A DNA stretch of 64,000 nucleotides from NCBI GenBank assembly GCA_020284085.1, contig JACEVL010000146.1:858223-922222 (forward strand), in the 5' to 3' direction. The notes beneath the pieces are model-generated. The model ran no database searches. It had not been told where the DNA came from and saw only the letters and a program-made list of their open reading frames with translations. This DNA comes from Aporrectodea caliginosa (taxonomy: Eukaryota; Annelida; Clitellata; Crassiclitellata; Lumbricidae). Within the stretch, counting starts at the first letter, position 1. Each line of letters begins with the position of its first letter. Shown here in pieces: positions 58,783-64,000 of the stretch. A program made the translations under genes and the position numbers.

Positions 58783-58857
58783 CAAACGCTAGTGGGCCAG
58801 AAAAAGCGTTAGGTCACTGTACAGTACATGTAACTGTTCAGATTAAAATAATACTGG

Positions 58858-58915
58858 CAACGTCATCGGCCTTTGTTGCCATAAGATGTCGTTAAACTCT
58901 GGATCCATCCATCTA
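58858..58915 (+). mobile_element. SINE/LINE 3' tail with ATCC end
   Basis: acgtcatcggcctttgttgc, cataagatgtcgttaaactc, then tggatccatccatc. Confidence 0.8.
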
Positions 58916-59150
58916 GACGCGCGTATGACAAAAATGCGAACTAGGTCATTGGTAAAAATAATGAGGTCTATGTTGTCTTTGCAGCCCCAAGATGTCGTTA
59001 ATCACAAGATATTACGCGTAAGATGCGCCAAAGAAACTAAAGTCGTCAGATGCTAACATGTGCCTTCTCCTTAACACTCGACTCGAGAAGTGGTTATAAC
59101 CTACCACGTTATACCCCCGTTCCATGGTACAAGATGTCGGTAATCTAACA

Positions 59151-59505
<355 letters not shown>

Positions 59506-60040
59506 CTTTTTACCTCGGGTGAAAAAATAATAATAATAGTAATAAATATAATAATATCAATAGTAATAATAGGCCGCGAGCTCTTGATGGAGTTGGGCGC
59601 CGAATGGCCGCCATCTGCGACGACCCTCTGGAGAGAGCGCATAATATGTTTCGGCGTTTATCCATATGCACTCAGAGATGACTCAACGCCATTGCCTTCA
59701 GAGGCACTTTGGCACAACTCACCGGGGATTCCAGGTTGATGGTACACCCCAGGGTATAGTTTCGAAGAGCCCGAGGGATTATTCCTACATCGAGCGAAAA
59801 AAATTATAAACAAAATAATAAAAAATAATGAAAAATAATAATAATTATAATAATGATACCCTAAAGAGACTTGCTACCTTTTCCAGGGCCTCTCAATGAG
59901 CATTAACGCTTTAATGCGGTTGCCTTCAGAGAACCCTTTGCTCGGCAGAATCTTGACGAAGGTGAACCCGGTCCAGAGTAATTCACCCTCCGTCTTTGTA
60001 TATAGTTTTGATCAACTGAGGGATTACAAATAACTAGGTA

Positions 60041-60109
<69 letters not shown>

Positions 60110-60135
60110 CAATAATAATAATAATAATAATATAA
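59506..60135 (+). mobile_element. Cluster of three retroelement ends, each with a TAA tail
   Basis: Ends at about 59510-59570 (tacctcgggtgaaaaaataa), 59575-59860 (cgagggattattcctacatc then aaaataat repeats) and 59870-60135 (ctgagggattacaaataact then aataat repeats). The last two share tgccttcagag in their bodies. The first resembles the REL retroelement end. They sit end to end, as if inserted successively into TAA repeats. Confidence 0.65.
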
Positions 60136-60434
60136 CCAAATAATAATAATGAGACTTAATTAAGACAAGACTTACCCATGTAAGCTGAGCGCGGGCAGCG
60201 AACGCCGTTGTGCTGTGGCATAAAAGTGTTCTTCTTCCTGTCTTATTTCTCATGTTTCGGTTTTTTTCGAAGGAAACTCAGAACTGTTATTTTCGATTCA
60301 GGACGATTCGGATCCATTCCTGATTTTAAAAGCGACCTAAAAAGCAAGTAACACAATGATTATTTCGGATCCAACAATGCAACGGTGTGTTCCAGGACTT
60401 CTGACTAGCTTCACTGAATAAAGAACTAAGCAGA
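60136..60434. other. Short interval, nothing recognised
   Basis: No coding or repeat signature beyond a few AAT units. Confidence 0.5.
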
Positions 60435-60625
60435 TCAGTCAGTCAATCAGTCAGTCAGCCAGTCAGTCAGTCAGTCAGTCAGTCAGTCAGTCAGTCAGTC
60501 AGTCAGCCAGCCAGTCAGTCAGTCAGTCAGTCAGTCAGTCAGCCAGTCAGTCAGTCAGCCAAGTCAGTCAGTCAGTCAGTCAGTCAGTCAGTCAGTCAGT
60601 AAGTAAGTAAGTAAGTCGGTCGGTC
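60435..60625. repeat. (CAGT)n tetranucleotide array
   Basis: CAGT units with CAGC variants, then AAGT and CGGT units. Same motif as 32205-32577. Confidence 0.94.
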
Positions 60626-60864
60626 AGTCAGTCAACCACTCAGCCAGTCACCATGCGACACAATACGACACAATACAATGCAATACAGTACAAAAATAAA
60701 CATTACAATATTTCAAAATTCAATACAATTGAGTAAATATACAATTCATCCAATTCATGTCCAACTCAACTGATATCTGTCAATTTTATCTGATATCCTG
60801 GACAGTCACATCCCAATAAGCGCAAGAGGGTTGTTGCACAGACTTCGCAACCCTGGTTCATTTC

Positions 60865-61240
60865 AGGAGAAGAGGAGAAAAGTGTGGAGGAAGAGGAGAG
60901 GAGGAGGAGAAGGAGGAGAATGATGAGGAGGAGGAGGACGAAAAAGAAGAAGAAGATAGAAGAGGACGAGGAAGAGGAAATAGAAGAAGAAGAAGAGGAG
61001 GAGGATTGAGCCTTCTCTTTCATCCTCTGAGAAAGAGAAGAAAGCAGAACGGTGCTGATGATGATCAACTCGAACGAATGAGACAATTCAGAAGAGGAAG
61101 AAAAGTGTGGAGGAGGAGGAAGAAGAAGAGGAGGAGAAGAGGAAGAGAAAGAGAAGAAGAATAAGAAAAACGAGAAGAAGAGGAAGAAGAGAGACTTCTC
61201 TTTCCTCCTCTGAGAACGAGAAGAAAGCGGAATGGAACAA
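60865..61240 (+). repeat. Homopurine (GGA/GAA) tract with an internal duplication
   Basis: Two similar blocks: gaggaagaggagagg... at 60865-61015 and ...gaagagaga at 61090-61200. They are separated by copies of ccttctctttcatcctctga / cttctctttcctcctctga and a following gaatgagacaatt / gaatgagacaatg. So a ~200 bp unit is duplicated. Confidence 0.82.
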
Positions 61241-61639
61241 GACAAAGCAGAACGGAGGTGATGAAGATGAACTCGAGCGAATGAGACAATGCAGAACAAA
61301 AGACAATGACAACAGAAGAACACGACGCCATGGCATCGCCATTGTCTGCAGCAGCAGCAGCAGCAGCATCCGATGCCATGTTGACATCAGCTCATCAGCC
61401 GCAACCGCATCCCTGTATATAGCATCCGACAGTTCCAGTTTCGCCTCTTCTGTTTGCATTATGTCATTCGAAATGCACTTCCGTGTACATACACATATCG
61501 ACACATCATGTACATCCATGTACAATACATAAACCGAGGATACAGACACATATATTTATACACGTGTATAACATACGGACATATCCTAACGTGCAAAGTG
61601 ACGTTATTTTCATGCATACATATATATATATACATAACG

Positions 61640-61853
61640 CGAGCCTTTGCCCTCATTGGCCCTGCACTATGGAACCTGCTTCCTCCTTTGACACGTTCCT
61701 GTTTATTAACTGGTGGGCCAAGTGCCTCTTTTCGTTGTCTGAAGACCCCTTTCTTTTCTCTGGGTCTTTCGCACTGGAAGCGCCACTGATTGGTGTGCAC
61801 TGCGAGAGGCGCTATATAAATTGATAGATACAATACAATACAATACAATACAT
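61640..61853 (+). mobile_element. LINE 3' end with (ATACA)n tail
   Basis: The frame reads RAFALIGPALWNLLPPL and later CLKTPFFSLG, a LINE ORF2 C-terminus; the 3' end gaggcgctatataaattgat is followed by acaatacaatacaatacaat. 5'-truncated. Confidence 0.78.
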
Positions 61854-61904
61854 GTATATACTAATAATGCAGAGCTGCGTCATATGTAACTACGAAATTC
61901 TACA

Positions 61905-62557
61905 AGCACACACACAAACACACAAAACAAACACACAAAACAAACACACAAAACAAACACACAAACAAACACACAAACACACAAAACAAACACACAAAAC
62001 AAACACAAACACACAAAACAAACACACAAAACAAACACACAAAACAAACACACAAAACAAACACACAAACAAACACACAAACACACAAAACAAACACACA
62101 CAAACACACAAAACAAACACACAAAACAAATGCGTGTGCAAACACACAAACAAACGTCACAAAACAAACACACAAAACAAACACACAAAACAGGCACACA
62201 CAAAACAAACACACAAAACAAACACACAAACGCACAAAACAAACACACAAAACAACACACACAAAACAAACACACAAAACAAACACACAAAACAAACACA
62301 CAAACACACAAAACAAACACACAAAACAAACACACAAACACACAAAACAAACACACAAAACAAACACACAAACACACAAAACAAACACACAAAACAAACA
62401 CACAAAACAAACACACAAAACAAACACACAAAACAAACACACAAACACACAAAACAAACACACAAAACAAACACACAAACACACAAAACAAACACACAAA
62501 ACAAACACACAAAACAAACACACAAACACACAAAACAGACACACAAGCAAACACACA
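61905..62557. repeat. (ACACAAAACAAAC)-type minisatellite
   Basis: About 650 bp of units 13 bp long, acacaaaacaaac, mixed with 8-10 bp variants (acacaaacaa). The Thr-Gln-Asn-Lys and Cys-Val-Phe frames are artefacts. Confidence 0.95.
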
Positions 62558-62808
62558 CAAACACACACATATATATATATACATATATGACATGTACATA
62601 ATTATGACATATACTATATGACATGTACTATATGACATATGTTGTATGTGAGGTGGCGGATGTCTTAAGCGTCATCGTATAATCAGAGACATCAGAGACT
62701 TGAATGCAATCGATCGAATGGTTACATAAACCAGGCGACAGCTTCACCAACAACACCACAACTAACCTATAGCCAACAATATTCATAAATTATTTTAACA
62801 TCCAGATT
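62558..62808. other. Short interval, nothing recognised
   Basis: Begins with a CA/TA run and atgacatgtac repeats (62585-62640); the rest is unassigned. Confidence 0.5.
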
Positions 62809-62809
62809 A

Positions 62810-62996
62810 TGTGCGCGTGCGTGTGTCACGGTGTGTGTGCGCGTGTGTCACGGTGTGTGTGTGTCACGGTGTGTCACGGTGTGTGTGCGTGTGTGTCACG
62901 GAGTGTCACGGTGTGTGTATGTGTCACGGTGTGTCACGGTGTGTGTGCGTGTGTGTCACGGAGTGTCACGGTTTGTGTGTGTGTCACGTGTGTCAC

Positions 62997-63028
<32 letters not shown>

Positions 63029-63095
63029 ACGGTGTGTGTGTGCGCTTGTGGCACGGTGTGTATGTGTGTGTGTGCGTGTGTGTGTGCGTGTAGAA
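62810..63095. repeat. GTGTCACGGT minisatellite in a TG tract
   Basis: About thirteen gtgtcacggtgtgt units of varied length. A 60-70 bp block with gtgtgtcacggagtgtcacg occurs twice (about 62890 and 62950). Confidence 0.93.
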
Positions 63096-63395
63096 CTGTA
63101 GAAATCATCGCTAATATCGGATTATTGGATCTATAGAGACACTGTCACACTGCTCTGGCTCCCCGTCGATGAGAGAATAACGGATGGACTGTGATGTGCG
63201 TAGAAATGTACCAATGTATATATACTTACAAGCACACACAAGCAATTATATATATACGGGTTCAATATATATATATATATATATATATTGGTTACTAGGA
63301 CCGTTGAAGTATGGAATACATATCACACATAACGCAGCTTGATCGTATTTGATTTTTTTTTTAACATGGTTTAACGTCATCATATATACATCAGG

Positions 63396-63400
63396 CCATT

Positions 63401-63497
<97 letters not shown>
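63396..63497. repeat. (CA)n dinucleotide array next to a SINE/LINE tail
   Basis: About 48 CA units. Preceded on the reverse strand by a diverged tail copy (ggtttaacgtcatcatatat ... ggccattgac) at 63358-63400. Confidence 0.93.
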
Positions 63498-63498
<1 letters not shown>

Positions 63499-64000
63499 CA
63501 CGGATTGCACGCACGCACGCGTACAGCGCACATTGCAAAGTATATACATGGATCTATATATAATGTGTATATATAGTTGTTTTGTTTTGTTGACCGTGTG
63601 TTTGGTGCCGAGGGATGGATGCTGAGTACAAAGGGAATCTGTTGGTCAGTTTCTCTGGCATCGGTAGACGTCTCTCGAATTCATTATCCGTCCGTGCACA
63701 GAGAGAAGCAGAGTAGCCTGACGACTGGATTGTATCTTGCATAAGCTTCTGGCCTCCCCTTGGCGGTTGTCGTACCTCCCGGGGATTGGGGGCCTTGTCC
63801 ACCCACTCCAGTCTTTCAGAGTATTGGGGTGACTAGGGCCTAAGTAGGGAGGGGTAGTCACTGACTATATTATGCCTACTAGTTTCTCTTCAAAGACTGT
63901 TGATTCCATTTGGCGCATCTCACGATTCGCTCCGTGTGTTTAACAACGTCTTGTGGCTGTCGGAACCGTTTGCGTCGACTTTCATCATCATTATCAGTCC
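63498..64000. other. Window end, unassigned with one tail copy
   Basis: An open reverse frame (63802-63554) has no recognised domain. A reverse-strand shared tail (caacgtcttgtggctgtcgg then gtttgcgtcgac) with tcatcatcatta lies at 63940-63990. Confidence 0.5.

Noticed and set aside
61852..62638. Long open frames of Thr-Gln-Asn-Lys or Cys-Val-Phe
   Set aside because: They follow the 13 bp minisatellite on both strands in all frames; no coding signal beyond the repeat.

Overview
This is a piece of a repeat-rich animal (metazoan) nuclear genome. The reasons are spliced genes, a ZIC-family zinc-finger exon with its conserved C-terminal motif, tRNA-derived SINEs, several LINE clades, hAT, PIF/Harbinger and piggyBac-like DNA transposons, and very long tri- to hexanucleotide arrays. 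The C-x4-C spacing in the last ZIC finger and the overall repeat style suggest a marine invertebrate, perhaps a lophotrochozoan such as a mollusc. The sequence alone does not settle the species.

Only two host genes are supported, and both are partial. One is the terminal exon of a ZIC/odd-paired transcription factor (21.7-22.4 kb, +); no other ZIC exon is visible upstream, so its last intron is probably longer than 21 kb. The other is the large terminal exon of a type II membrane nucleotide-diphospho-sugar transferase (52.7-54.4 kb, -). Its acceptor site lies just inside a hexanucleotide array.

The rest is transposon-built. 0-7 kb: a TIR element, a minisatellite hairpin, SINEs and ATG/ATC/AATCT arrays. 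7.28-13.42 kb: a complete two-gene PIF/Harbinger transposon with a CAG target duplication, a three-exon DD35E transposase and a divergent three-exon Myb/MADF-like partner gene. 14-17 kb: a hAT MITE, then a hAT element containing a piggyBac-like element that itself contains a 1.5 kb GATCTGGTGAGAGG minisatellite. 17-21 kb: SINE and LINE tails. 25.0-29.5 kb: a LINE with an intact 1259-codon ORF2 (endonuclease, RT, RNase H). 29.5-48 kb: SINEs, a local duplication, hAT MITEs and microsatellites. 48-52 kb: LINE 3' ends, including a frameshifted RT plus restriction-like-endonuclease (REL) retroelement lying between AAT arrays. 55-60 kb: a hAT transposon with an 8 bp duplication, a decayed RT pseudogene, and 3' fragments of the LINEs above. 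60-64 kb: simple-sequence arrays.

The most interesting pattern concerns 3' tails. The intact LINE and many SINE-like repeats here share a 3' tail of about 45 bp that ends in GTCGTTAAAC, as expected for SINEs mobilised by a LINE partner. Each retroelement family also runs into its own microsatellite (ATT, AAT, ATG, AATCT, ACATT, TATTG/ATACA, ATCC). This suggests that retroposon tails seeded much of the simple sequence in the window. The REL retroelement is flanked by AAT repeats on both sides in two separate copies, which suggests targeting of that microsatellite.
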